Source: Blepharisma japonicum (Eukaryota > Ciliophora > Heterotrichea > Heterotrichida > Blepharismidae). From it: 64,000 bases of DNA. How positions within the stretch are numbered: the stretch's first letter is position 1; every line of letters begins with the position of its first letter. The position numbers and the translations under genes are program-made. The notes beneath the pieces were generated by a model, which was not told where the DNA came from, made no database searches, and saw nothing but the letters and a program-made list of their open reading frames with translations. The stretch is from positions 1-64,000 of the forward strand of contig CATKHK010000094.1 of assembly GCA_949751835.1 (NCBI GenBank), given 5' to 3'. This document shows positions 11,557 through 23,115 of the stretch, one piece after another.

Positions 11557-12588
11557 TTAAATTATTAAAATCATAATTAGTTTTCTCACTACCCAAGCTT
11601 GTAATCAAGCACCAACCGCATTTGAAAAATTTGGACCCATCTGCTGCTGATCTTGATCTGGAAAAATTAAAATATGTCCACATGCCCCAACTCCAATCAT
11701 AAAGAGTCCTTCCTTTAAAACTCATATCTCATCTCCCACTAGTCAACTAATCAAATTATTAGAAAAAATCATCTCAATTATAAAGCCAATAAAAACTGCA
11801 TAAATTTTTATAATTTTTAGAAAATTTTGATTAAAAAAATTAACTTTTTTGAATCTTTCTGTAAATTCCTTGAATAAAGTTTGTAAATATTCAAAAAGAG
11901 ATACATAGCATATCAGAAAGAAAAATAAAATAAAAAAAGTTATTCAAAGATATGATCCAAGATAGCAAATAAATTTAAGAATCTCAAATGAGCCAGTATC
12001 TGGTAAGCAAAGAAATTTTATCGTTAAAAGCGTATTAATTAAAAAAGATAAATTGTATCAAGTCATGGCTAGATCTATCTGATTCGAGAATTTATTTGAT
12101 TTGATAAGATTAATCCAAGTCATAACAAATATTGTAAAAAATGCAATATAAAGTATCAAAATTTTTTCATCATTTGAGAAGATATAGTAGACTAAGAAGC
12201 ACAATGCATTTGCTAGTGCAAAAAAACATGATATAAGTTTATCATCAGGCTTTGACGAGCTATAATTTCCAATAAGAGACATTACACCAAAAATCCAAAA
12301 TAAGGTCCAGGTAAAACCGAATAAATAATAAAAAGCTTCGATAGTTAGATTTCATATCGGATTTAATCATAAAATAGGTATGAGTATAAAACTTACATCA
12401 ATTTCGCTTATAATAGCAAAAATTCATTCACTAATTATTTGTGATAGTAATAAAGGGATGTAATTTGCCGCAAATAAGAAAAATAAAGTAGTTGGGATCT
12501 TTTCTCTTACTGAAAACCTTATATGTTTCTCAATAATGCAACAGTCAAAAACAAATAAAGAGAAAACTATCATCCAAAGGGTTATCAT
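11557..12588 (-). CDS. Multi-pass membrane protein, cluster family, copy 7
   Basis: The product has 343 residues from ATG at 12588 and is the intact version of the frameshifted copy at 7375-8407. It begins MITLWMIVFSLFVFDCC, has AANYIPLLLSQI in place of FINYIPL, a middle section NYSSSKPDDKLISCFF, a Phe-rich membrane segment, a basic loop (EFTERFKKVNFF), and the C-terminal signature LVGDEIWVLKE with LIFPDQDQQ. It lies about 130 bp downstream of the cullin stop on the same strand. Confidence 0.8.
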
Positions 12589-12721
12589 ATTTTATAATCT
12601 TTGCAATTAAAAAGACATTGATTAACTAGCTAATTTAAAAATTTTGAATGCTATTTTAACTCAAAATTGTGTTCTCAATATATAGAGTTTATAAATATTT
12701 AATTTCTGCACTTAAGATTAA

Positions 12722-14920
12722 TTAAGGAATATAGTGGTAAACTCTGTTATCATTTTCACTTCTCATTAAGAAATCTCTGTTAATTAGACTTTCTATTTGA
12801 TCACTTATCATTGACACTTTTGGTTTAAAATTTTGCATTTCTTGCAATACTTCCTCTATCATGTCTTGATGCTTTATTATTTTCGATTTTTTTGCAATTT
12901 TAATTAAAATTGAATCAATTATGTTTTTTCTTTCATTTAGAATCGCAGTTTCTTCTTTCTTTTGAATTGATTCACTCCTAGAAATCATCTTCGGGAGATA
13001 GTTTATCTTCATATTTTTTGACTGAAAATCCTCATTAATTTCAATTTTCTCATCGCTATTTAGTTTTTTTCCTTTGCTTTCTTTCTTTAGAAGTTGATAT
13101 TTTGGATTAAAAAATTTTATTAAATTGGCTTTTAAAGTTGTTTCCCGTAGCTTAGAATTTTCAATCATTTCTTTAACAGTGAAGGAATTTTTTTGATTAA
13201 ACATTAATAATAAAGCAGCTTGATAAGGATTTACAATGCATATATAATTATTGGGAGTAAAGATTGCTGCTAAGTCTATAGTTCCTGATGCCATAGTTCA
13301 AGTAAGCTTTCGTTTATGATATTTTTCTAAATAAAAATTTTCAAATAATTGAGTGCAAGATATTAATTCTCTAGGAATTGAGCAAAGTTCTGGAGGATTT
13401 TCTGGCCAGCATTCACTTTTTAAAATCTTAATCTCTATTTCAATCCCACTTATGCTACCTCTGCCTGACTCTTTATAATCCTCCATAAGTTTTTCAGATA
13501 TAGAGATATCATTATAAAAGATCAACATTTTATGAGCATATTTTCCTCCAAATCTCTCTTTGAGTTTATAAATCATTGATTTTTCGGCATATTCACTCGA
13601 GCTTGTCCCTTCTAACAATCTTTTAGACAAATATCATGTATAATGGTGTATGAAAACATCACAATCATCCAGATAAGAAATTATATTTACTATAGTGTCC
13701 AAAATTTGATCAGTTTCCACTTCAGAAGTAGGTCTGAGGCCAACTCTCATTTGTCAGTCGCAATAGCATGCACAATAGGCTGTGGAATTTGAGACTCCAT
13801 TAATAAACTTTCTGAAAAAGTTGTCCCATCATTGCTTGTAAGGCTGAAAACAGTTAAATGTAGTTTTGATTAATAAATCAATCTCACATTTAAATAAAAT
13901 TGAAGCTTTTATATACTCAATTCAGTCAAGCTTAAGCTGCTCATTATTTGAAATTGAATTTCCTTTGTCGTTTATATAATCATAAAGAATTTTTGTCAGA
14001 TTTTTAATATCAGGTTCTGAATGCTTTAAAATATCGAATATAGGCTTAAAAGATGCGTTTTTTGAAGCATTAGCCATGCCTTCACATAAGGTATTTTCCA
14101 TATCAGAAAGCTGCAGAGGATTTCAAAACTGGAATTCTCTAAAAAAAATATTCAAAAGTTTTTTTTTTGTCGTAGGCCTTAAATAATTTTCAGCCCTTTC
14201 TACTTCTTCATTAAGAAACTCTCCAATAGCTATCAAATACTCGTAATATGGCAAATTTTTAATCAATTCAATTATTTTTGATGCATAGAATTGCTGGGAT
14301 TCTCTTAAAAAGTCATTTTCAAAACAAAATTCATAACACTTCAGCGCTTGCTTTTCTTTACATGAAAATTTTTCATTCCCAGCTTCACCTAATCCAATAA
14401 GTAATTTTCATAAGAAACTAAAATACTTTTGTGTAATGCTTTTGTCTGCAATTAAGCCTTCTCTTTCATATTTCAAGTGCTGAATAAGTGCTTCTCCAAG
14501 TTTATTAGGCAGATAATTTAGTGGTTTCTGACTAAAATTAAAAAGTCATTTTATATTATCATATTCCTGAGGGTGTTTAAAAATTTTTCTGGTTAAGTCT
14601 GTAAGCTTATCATGAAAATTTAGTCTCTTGGCAATAGATGACAAAAGATCTTCTCCTGATAAATCAAAAAGTTCAGATTGTAAGTAGCTGACTGTATAGC
14701 TTTGAACAGAATTTATGCAAGAATTATAGAGCTCATTTATATCTTCAGGATCGCCAGCTGATTCCAAAATTTTTTGATAAACAGAATTTAAATCAGTTTT
14801 TTCTAATGAGCAACCGTCTTGCAAGTATGAAATTAAACTCTCAATGAAACATCCTTCTGTTCATTCATATTGCTTTTGCAAAAATCTTTTCCTGCTGGAT
14901 GAATTATACTTACGGGACAT
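12722..14920 (-). CDS. Cullin, scaffold of an SCF/CRL-type ubiquitin ligase
   Basis: One frame of 732 residues with TGA as Trp. The N-terminal half is helical as in cullin repeats. The cullin-homology domain follows: YLSKRLLEGTSSSEYAEKSM, KLKERFGGKY, SECWPENPPE, and the landmark YHKRKLTW. The C-terminal winged-helix/neddylation domain reads ERKNIIDSILIKIAKKSK, in which the Lys of IKIAK matches the Nedd8 acceptor, and the protein ends YHYIP. Cullins bridge a RING protein and substrate adaptors. An F-box protein is encoded at 42263-44212, but a partnership is only inference. Its 3' end is duplicated at 8543-9160. Confidence 0.92.
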
Positions 14921-15237
14921 ATTTTTATAGGAAATAAAATGAATTTAGTCAAAAAGGTATTGATGGAATTAAAATTCCATACTCTTAAATTAAATAACTT
15001 TTAAATATGCATAACCTTAGAAATAATCATCGAGTAAATCAGTCATTCATTTAATTAATTGCCCTTCAACACAATTATATAAATAAAATTAATAAAGTTA
15101 TCTCTTAAATTTATATCGATTTATTTTGACAAAAATATTATCTCATTATTCATAAAAATTCTAACTAAAAATTTTAAACTTTTGAAATATATGAATTAAA
15201 TAGATATTATTAATAAAAGATTCAAATTGAAAATATG
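14921..15237. other. Intergenic spacer
   Basis: AT-rich spacer between the cullin start and the 3' end of the heptad-repeat gene. I see no gene, RNA or clear repeat in it. Confidence 0.6.
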
Positions 15238-16158
15238 TTATTTATTAGACTTTTGTGACTTGAAAACAGTTGTATGTTCATCTCCACATTCATAACCTTC
15301 ATTTCTATCATAGCAGCCAGAATTTTGGTATTCTTCACATTTATTGCTTTCATCGTGGTCATTGCATCCACATCCTTCATCTCTTTCATCTTTTTCAGTT
15401 TTTTCATCTCCGCATTCATTTCTTTCATCTCCACATTCATCTTTTCCATTTCGATATTCGTTTCTTTCGTCTCCGCATTCATTTCTTTCGTCTCCACATT
15501 CATCTTTTTCATCTCCACACTCATTTCTTTCATCTCCATATTCATTTCTTTCGTCTCCATATTCATCTTTTTCATCTCCACACTTATTTCTTTCATCTCC
15601 ATATTCATTTCTTTCATCTCCACATTCATCTTTTTCATCTCCATATTCGTTTCTTTCATCTCCGCATTCGTTTCTTTCATCTCCACACTCATCTTTTTCA
15701 TCTCCACATTCATTTCTTTCATCTCCATACTCGTTTCTTTCATCTCCACATTCATCTCTTGTATCTTCGCATTCATTTCTTTCATATCCGCATTCATCTC
15801 TTGTATCTCCGTATTCATCTCTTTCATCGCACTCACTTCTTTCGTCATATTCGTGTCTCTCGTCTCCGTATTCGTTTCTTTCATCACACTCACTTCTTTC
15901 GCTATATTCATCACATTCAGTTTCTTCATTAAAGTTATTATGCTCATCTCCTTCATCATATCCACAGTTCTCATCGCTCCATTTTCTGCAAAATCTATTA
16001 TCGAATTCATCTTTTCAAGTCAACCTATTCTCATCCCAGCATCCATTTCTATTTACTTTCCATTGAGGCTGTGCCACACGATTACATGGAGCAGCCACTC
16101 CAGGAAGAATCGCAAATGCTACAGCAGAAATAATTACCAGAATTAGTAGCTTACTCAT
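15238..16158 (-). CDS. Secreted protein of Cys/Tyr-Gly-Asp-Glu heptad repeats
   Basis: The true frame runs from ATG 16158 to TAA 15238-15240 and encodes 306 residues with TGA as Trp. It opens with a classic signal peptide (MSKLLILVIISAVAFAILPG, then VAA). A Cys- and Trp-containing linker follows, then about 20 heptads of the form [C/Y]GDE[R/K][N/D]E, and a short Cys-rich tail (GCGCND, KCEEYQNSGC, YECGDEH). A Cys or Tyr recurs at every seventh position in an extremely acidic, charged chain. Such a chain could bind Ca2+ or crosslink through disulfides or Tyr, but this is inference. I know no family for it. It divides two parts of the membrane-protein cluster. Confidence 0.85.
15415..15870 (-). 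repeat. 21-bp coding minisatellite inside the heptad-repeat gene
   Basis: The DNA repeats every 21 bp, one heptad each, with a hint of a 63-bp higher unit in which the heptads alternate C..RN, Y..RN and C..KD. Because 21 is divisible by three, several other frames on both strands also stay open over this stretch. Those frames read as Met/Glu- or His/Phe-rich chains and are by-products of the repeat. Confidence 0.9.
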
Positions 16159-16743
16159 ATTTTTTTATATCGCTAGTATTTTTACTTGTATATCTGTTTA
16201 TGAATTAAACAGGAACCATTAAAGATGTCAGTTATTATGCGTTTTCTGACCAATTTTTTTATTTCAAGAGTAATGATTGTTCTGAGGTACAATAAATATA
16301 TATAAAATTAATCAATCAATCATAATATTAATGCGCCCGAATATATAAATTTATTAGATATTCCGAGAATTACTATAGAAAAGGTTTAGTAATGATGAAT
16401 AAAACTAGCTTCATTTCTTTGCTTTTTAAGAACAATAAGACGAAAGACATTGATTTTTTTAAACAAAATAGTGCATTTTGATAAAATAGTGTGACTTTTT
16501 CGGAATTAATAAAATTGACCCTTTTAGTAAAAGATAAGTTGTTTAACATTCTCAATAAAATTATATAGCTAATATTGATTTTAATTGCCAGAGATAAAAT
16601 AGAATTTTCTTACAATTGATTGCTGCATCTAAATAGCAAAGTTATCTAAAAGCAAAGTTGGGGTTTACAAATTTTCATTATGGCAAGCTAAAATTTAATT
16701 AGTTTGAAATTTATTAGGTATTAATTCATAATTAAGTATTTTT
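16159..16743. other. Intergenic spacer
   Basis: AT-rich upstream region of the heptad-repeat gene. I see no supported gene. A short open stretch at 16373-16555 has no protein-like character. Confidence 0.5.
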
Positions 16744-17200
16744 AAGCCAAAACTGAGTATAACATCCTGTCAGTCAGAAAAAAATATTTGATCCCCTTTT
16801 TTATTTTTTCTGGGTAGTTTAAAAGTTCAGAAAAATAGCCAACTCATATAGAATATAAAGTCTTTGAATAGTCAATTGTATTCGTATCTTTCATTAAATA
16901 AATCTAAAGTTAAATATGAAGCAACTATATAAATTAATCCATATGGTCGTAAAAATCTTGCTATTGTTTCATCAGTTTTATGCTTTTGAGAGCTATAATT
17001 CAATCTTCTGATAGAATCGTTTCAAGCCAAAAATCAATTTGACTAGCCATATTTTCTGTAAGGTATTATCAAGATCCTTGGAGATCAATATAGGGAAATA
17101 ATTAATTGGAAATAAGATAGTTAAAATTTGTGAAGTATCTTTGGGGAAGGCCTACAATAAGGATTATAATATCATGATCCTTTTTAAATAATTATATGCA
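16744..17200 (-). pseudogene. Decayed membrane-protein gene, both ends left
   Basis: About 16744-16990 matches the 3' end of the intact gene at 17601-18614 (the DLAGCYTQF region and the preceding membrane segment). About 17030-17200 matches its N-terminal part (LFPINYLPISI region). The middle is missing and both parts contain stops. It is a further remnant of the cluster. The following 400 bp hold nothing recognisable. Confidence 0.65.
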
Positions 17201-17600
17201 CAAACTTCAAATATTAAGCAAAGGGTTGAAATTAGAGGGAGAAAGCTTCAGGTCTCAATTCTATATAATCTTGAATGCATTGCTAATAAACAAATAAAAC
17301 AAAATTAAGACTGATGAAAATGAGAACTGTTGTAGGTATTTATGGGCTTACTGAAATCTCTTAAAAGGATAAATATAGAAAGAGGAGAGTAGCAACTAAA
17401 GTCAGCTACTTAAGAAAATAATTAAATTTTAATTTCAGTTAAGAATTTAATATTTATCCATAATATTTATATAAATTTCAGTTTGATTATGCGACGAGAA
17501 ATTAATTGAACATAATTAATTTATTGATTATATAAAATAATTTAATAAGTGTCGTATTTTATCAGGGTAAGATTTCACACTATTTAAATGTCAATTTATC

Positions 17601-18614
17601 TTAATATATAGAGATTGAAAAACCTATTGCTCTTAAAATTATAAATTGAGTATAGCATCCTGCTAAATCTGAGAAAAATATTTTATCCCCAGTATCATTA
17701 GTTTTAGGCGCATTCAAAAGAACTGAGAAATAGCAAATTCCTATAAAATATAAAACTTCATTGAACAGCCAATTTTTCAAGTAGCAAGAATTAAAAAATT
17801 CTATAATAAAATAAAATGCAATTATATAGATGGCTATGTATCCATATGGTAATGATATTTTGGCCAAAACCTCTTCAATCTTATGTTTAGCTGTCATATT
17901 ATAGCTTTCAAATCATAAAGAACAATCATAAATATGATCAATGTTTGATATAAAAAACATCATAAAATAAATAGCAGTTATCACCAGCACTAAATATTTG
18001 ATTAATAAAAATGATAAATCAATAATAAGTTCTGAGATTTGAAATTTTAACCCAAAAATAAATGATAATCCCACAATTAAATTTATTATAGCTGTTAATA
18101 GATAAAGATAAGAGGGGATTTTATATTGAGAAATGAGAATTCCAAAACCATAGAAATGTTGATATACTAGGTATAATAATAGAAAAACTACCAAACAATA
18201 AAAATCATCTCCAATAGAATCTTTAAGTGCAAGGCAAACTAAATTACAGGAAATTCCTATTAGAGCAGATCTATATATATAATAAATACCATTGGGCATT
18301 CATAGAGTTTGAAAATGCACAAAAGATGATACGCATAAGCTTAATAATCCAAAAATTAGCCAATAATTTAAGCTCTTCAAAGTTATTATTCATCCTTGTG
18401 GAAAAAATATTTCAAGATTTGGTTCAAGAGAAGTTATAATAATTTCTAAAAGGTAGTCATCTATAGTTTTTGAAATAGATATAGGCAAATAGTTAATAGG
18501 GAATAAAGTTGCAAGAACTCAAGTACACTTTGGAGGTTGACTGTCAAGATATTTTTCGATAAAATAATAGTTAAAGCATAAGAGTAAAAAGGCGATAAGG
18601 ATAATAAATATCAT
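17601..18614 (-). CDS. Multi-pass membrane protein, cluster family, copy 8
   Basis: The product has 337 residues from ATG 18614 to TAA. It starts with a hydrophobic leader (MIFIILIAFLLLCFNYYFI) and has LFPINYLPISI in the position of the FINYIPL segment of the left-hand genes. Several helices follow, then KIEEVLAKISLPYGY, and the C-terminal stretch IFFSDLAGCYTQFIILR. The ordering of hydrophobic blocks and the terminal aromatic-Gln...Arg motif suggest that it is a distant member of the same family. Function unknown. The paralogue at 20266-21267 is its closest relative. Confidence 0.75.
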
Positions 18615-18700
18615 GAATTCCAAAACAGAAATTATTTATTATATTAAAGTCATAATTAAGCATGTGATGCCATTATTAGCATAGAAATATTTTGATAAAT

Positions 18701-19648
18701 TTAAATTAAATTCCATAAAGCTTTGATAACATATACTTGAGAATATGTTCCAATAAAATTAGAGGCAAATATCCGAAATCTTCTATTATTATCGTCTGGA
18801 AAAGCAATAAAAGAAGCTAAAATTGCTGACATAAAAATCCACACAAATTCGTTTATTATTCAAAAGTTAGACCAGAATTTAGCAACCAAAATCACCTCTA
18901 AATTTGAACCAAATACAAAAATATATATTTCAGTCATCATAAAATAAAACTTCTTTTCTTTTTTCTTGTCTAGCAGTTTAATATATTTATCAGAGCTATC
19001 CAAATGCACGCAAAAGCAAATAAAAAAGAAAATTAGTATCACAAAAATTTCAGAGAAATTTATAATAAGGCTAATAATATTGATGAGGAATTCTACTCTA
19101 TTCAATTTATCGCTACAAAAAGCAATAACTTCTATCATAATATCCAAGAAAAACATTAAAATATAAATAAAAGTTTGTCATGATATTGAGCTTCTCCAGA
19201 TTGTTCACAATGAGAATAAAGAAACGATAATAAAAACAAATGCTGATTGATACGATGATAAAGAATTTCTTACATAAATTGATATCAAGATATTGACAAC
19301 TCCTAATGAAAATGAGAGATTTCGATATTGCTGGGGATTATAAAAATATTTAATTCATAATAGTGTGAAGCAAAAACAAATAGATAAGTAATATTGAGGT
19401 AAGTCAAATAAAATGTAACTATTAGAGCAGCCGAGAATTGCTTTATATAAATCATCAATAAATTTGTCTCTGATCTCTAATATTATTTGATCCAATTTCT
19501 GGGTATAAGATGTAGTAAAATAATCTGCAAAAAATCATAAACTGATAATTACTTTACCCTTTCTATAATAAGCTGGGTCAATGATATGTCCAATAGAAAA
19601 GTAATTGGCTGATAAAACAATACAAACAACTAATACTGTAATAATCAT
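18701..19648 (-). CDS. Multi-pass membrane protein, cluster family, copy 9
   Basis: The product has 315 residues from ATG 19648 to TAA. It carries about seven hydrophobic segments, an internal NPQQYRNLSFSLGVVNI stretch, RSSISWQTFIY, and a Lys-rich cytosolic-type loop LLDKKKEKKFY. It ends NFIGTYSQVYVIKALWNLI. It is nearly identical to the gene at 21823-22758, showing a second local duplication of this gene with its upstream copy-8-type neighbour. No functional motif recognised. Confidence 0.78.
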
Positions 19649-19689
19649 CCACTTAAGATTATTTTATGTCACATTTATTAACTTTTAGA

Positions 19690-19840
19690 AATTATTGATC
19701 GTAAATAAAGCGTACACATATCTTAAAACCTTTATATATGATAGACACCTGTTTGAGGATGTGAAATTCATTGGGCTTTTGCAAATTCTGTCTTGAATTC
19801 TAATGTGCAAATTGTTTTTAAAGAGTCATGAAAAATGCTC
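19690..19840 (-). pseudogene. Small C-terminal relic of the copy-11 type
   Basis: Nucleotides here match the 3' end of the intact gene at 23116-24003 (the segment coding for the terminal NQIGFYIFIKFLRYLYALI). The same relic recurs at about 22830-22930 and 21510-21700. It is too short to be functional and is duplicated together with the neighbouring gene. Confidence 0.5.
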
Positions 19841-20109
19841 CAGGATAAAAGAAACTTAAAAATAATAGAGATTATTAAACCATCTTTTTAAGTAGATTAA
19901 AATACTGTTAATTTATTCATAGATTAAAATAATTCACATAAAATCAAGAAGTGTATTAGATTCTATGTATTAATCATAAATTATTTCAAATTGATTTAAA
20001 ATTAGTTTAATAAATACCTTATTATTCTTATTTCATTATTTACTTATGGTTTAACGTGCTGCCTTCTTGAGCAAATGATTAATAAAAACTTACTTAACTC
20101 TAATTAGTG

Positions 20110-20214
20110 ATGTTGAGATCATTCCTACGTAGCCCATATCGGGTGGATCCAATCCGAAACTTTTACCAACAACAAGCCAGCCAGGAAGCTACAGTATGCG
20201 CCACATCGTGCTAG
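20110..20214 (+). other. GC-rich short ORF, possible relic of a mitochondrial-protein gene start
   Basis: A 105-bp stretch of about 50% G+C stands out within DNA of about 20% G+C. On the plus strand it is open for 34 codons from ATG. Its start, MLRSFLRSPYRVDPIRNFY, is Arg-rich, lacks early acids and resembles a mitochondrial import presequence. It stops at a TAG. The minus strand is broken. It could be a relocated gene fragment. I cannot name the source. Confidence 0.35.
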
Positions 20215-20265
20215 ATTATAATAATTCCCATTACTCTTAATAAGTTTTATATATATAATATTAAC

Positions 20266-21267
20266 CTAATTTAATAGATAATATCTTATTGTCAAAAATT
20301 GGATATAGCATCCTGCTAAGTCTGAAAAAAATACTCGATCTACATCTTTATCAGGGTTTGGAAAATTTATAATAGCTGAAAATTGGCCAACTCCCACTAA
20401 ATACAAAAATTCGTAAAATAGCCCAATTTGCTGATAACTGGAATTAAAAAAATCTAATGCAAGATAAAAAGCAACCAAAAAAATTAATATATAGCCATAT
20501 GGAGATAATAATTTCATTAAAACTTCTTCGATTGAACATTTTCCAGCAGAACGATAATTTTCAAAGCGCTTATAAGAATCTGCAAGGTAGTCAACATTTG
20601 TTATAAAAAAACTCAAAAAATAAATAAATGTTAAAGCCATCGCTCCCAATTTTATAGTTAAAAAAAATAAATAAATCATAAAACTAAAAATTTGTAAATC
20701 TCATTCAAAAAATGATAATAGGCATATAGTTGAACTAAGCACTGTTATAAGTAGATAAAAAGATGAAATTTGAGAATAATAAATGTTGCTTCTATATCTA
20801 TAGAAATGCTGAATAATTTGATATAGTAAAAACAAAAGTATATAAAATTTATAAATGCATTCAATATAATCATTGATTAGGAGTAAATAGATCAAATTGC
20901 AAATAATCCCTTTAGAGGAAGATTGAGCTATACTTATGGTACCTTTATTGAATAAAATCATATGCAGCTGCAGAGCAGAAATAGAGAATAAAGCTAATAA
21001 CCCACAAATTAGTCAGTAGTTTAAACTTTTCAATATTTTGCTTCATTCTTGTGGGAAAAAAATATCCAATAAAAGCTCAAGAATTGTAGTCATCATTTCT
21101 GAAAAGTAATCATCAAGAATCTTTGAAGTTGATATAGGTATAAAATTAATAGGAAATAAAATAGCGAAAACTCAAGTAGATTCTATAGGCCGCCCAGTCA
21201 CGTATTCTTTTATTAAATATCTGTCTATAAAAGTAAGTAGAAGTACAATAAGAGCAATAATTATCAT
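20266..21267 (-). CDS. Multi-pass membrane protein, cluster family, copy 10
   Basis: The product has 333 residues from ATG 21267 to TAG. It is the paralogue of copy 8, with LFPINFIPISTSK near the N terminus, CSIEEVLMKLLSPYGYILIF in the C-terminal third and VFFSDLAGCYIQFLTIR near the end. Sequence conservation is highest in the last 100 residues and the N-terminal loop. Membrane location by hydrophobicity; function unknown. Confidence 0.77.
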
Positions 21268-21504
21268 GACTCTTTATTCATTAATAAACGCTATTACCAT
21301 TTTAGCAAGAGCAAAAACAACAAGTTTAGATATTACTGCAGTTTAAACTTCATTATATTCAGTAATTTAGTTAAAGATATTTTTCTATTTGCTTTAACTT
21401 TCAATTACTAAAAATTTCATTCTATTTTTCCATAAATCTGTATTTTATGCTATAATTATAATGATATTAAGATGTATTTCTAAATAAAAAAGAATATATT
21501 TTTT

Positions 21505-21785
21505 CTTAAAACCTTTATATATATTAGTGCACCTATTTGATTATAAAATGATAGCCACCATTCTCTTGGGTCTTTCAAGGCTATCATTATCTCTAATAAG
21601 CCTCTCTATACATCTTGAAATTTAAATATAATACTTCTTGAAAAATCAATACATTTGGCCATATATCTTCTGCAAAGTCAAGCATTAATCCTACAAAAAA
21701 TTAAAATAAAGAATGAGAGTAAAAAGCAATAAGGATAATTAATATCATGAATTCCAAAACAGAAATTATTTATTATATTAAATCA
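21505..21785 (-). pseudogene. Fused remnants of two cluster genes
   Basis: About 21510-21700 resembles the 3' end of the gene at 25438-26316 (REFWLLFCNQIGVYTHLK region). About 21715-21785 matches the 5' end of copy 8 (18580-18660). The second part is the edge of the block duplicated together with copy 9. Neither part is open. Confidence 0.6.
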
Positions 21786-21822
21786 TAATTAAAAATGTCA
21801 TGCCATTATTAGAATGATAAAT

Positions 21823-22758
21823 TTAAATTAAATTCCATAAAGCTTTGATAGCATATACTTGAGAATATGTTCCAATAAAATTACAGGCAAATATATGCAA
21901 TCTTCTATTATCATCGTCTGGATAAGCAATAAAAGAAGCTAAACTTGCTGACATAAAAATCCACACTAATTCGTTTATTAGTCAAAAGTTTGACCAGAAT
22001 TCAGCAGCCAACATCGCTTCTAAATTTAATGCAAATAAAAAAATATATATTTCAGTCATCATAAAATAAAATTTTTTGTCTTTTTTCTTATCTAGCAGTC
22101 CAATATACACATCAGAGCTATCCAAATGGACACAAAAACAAATTAAAAAGAAAATTACTATCACAAAAATTTCAGAAAAATTTATAATAACGCTAATAAT
22201 ATTGATGAGAAATTCTACTCTATTCAATATATCGGAACAAAAAGCAATAGTTTCTATCATGATATCCAAGAAAAACATTAAAAAATAAATAAAAGTTTGT
22301 CATGTCATTGAGCTTCTCCAGATCGTTCACAATGAGAATAAAGAAATGATAATAAAAATAAATGATGATTGATAAGATGATAAAGAATTTCTTACATTAA
22401 TTGATATCATGATATTAGCAACTCCTAATGATAATGAGAGATTTCGATATTGTCGAGGATTATAAAAATAGTTAATTCATAATAGTAGAAAGCAAAAACA
22501 AATAGATAAATAATAGTGCGGTAAGTCAAATAAAATGCATATATCAGAGCAGCTGAGAATTGCTTTATATAAATCATCAATAAATTTGTCTCTGATCTCT
22601 AAAATTATTTGATCCAACTTAGCAGTAAAATAAGATGTGAAAAATCATAAACTGAGAATGAGTTTACTCTTTCTATATTGCCTTGAGTCAAAGAACTTTG
22701 CATCTAAAAAGTAATTGGTTGAAATAAAAATATAAACTACTAGTGCTGTAATAATCAT
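21823..22758 (-). CDS. Multi-pass membrane protein, cluster family, copy 9b
   Basis: The product has 311 residues from ATG 22758 to TAA and is a close duplicate of the gene at 18701-19648. Shared landmarks are FCFLLLWINYFYNPRQYRNL, SSMTWQTFIYF, LLDKKKDKKFY and the end KALWNLI. Differences are scattered and mostly conservative, and both copies are open, which suggests selection on both or a recent duplication. Confidence 0.78.
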
Positions 22759-23115
22759 TTTCCTTGACCTACTAAAGATTATTTTTATCACAATTATTAA
22801 CTTTAGAAATTATTGATGGAATAAATAAGACATACACATGTCTTAAAACCTCTATATAGGATAGATACCTATTTGAGGATGCGGAATATATCACTCTTTA
22901 GCAAATTCTGTAGTGAATTCTAATGTGTGTTCTCTTTTTTAATAAGGTTGAGAACAAAGCCCTGAGATAAACGAAACTCTAAAGTAATAAAGATTATTAA
23001 ACCATCTTTTAAGCAGATTAAAATTTGTTGAGTTGTTAAAAAATTATCAGATTTTATAACAAATAAGTACCTTTTTTTATATTATTCAATTAAATAATTA
23101 TCTATTATATTATTT
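22759..23115. other. Intergenic spacer with a small gene relic
   Basis: This spacer continues the duplication shared with 19649-19900, including the relic of a cluster-gene 3' end at about 22830-22930. Nothing else is recognised. Confidence 0.5.

Larger units (their letters stand above)
9233..13330. repeat. Direct segmental duplication, unit 2
   Basis: This is the second copy of the unit at 4866-9160. It continues without a break into the full-length cullin, so it sits at the ancestral right-hand junction. It differs from unit 1 by an internal deletion of about 266 bp in the type-2 gene, a short insertion between the type-1 and type-4 genes, and scattered substitutions. Confidence 0.85.

Noticed and set aside
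15270-16146. Three long plus-strand frames and one minus-strand Met/Glu-rich frame over the repeat
   Set aside because: They are by-products of the 21-bp repeat. The frame with a signal peptide, TGA-Trp linker and Cys tail on the minus strand is the real one.
20100-20220. Possible tRNA in the GC-rich segment
   Set aside because: No T-loop GTTCRA-type box with matching acceptor stem could be found on either strand.
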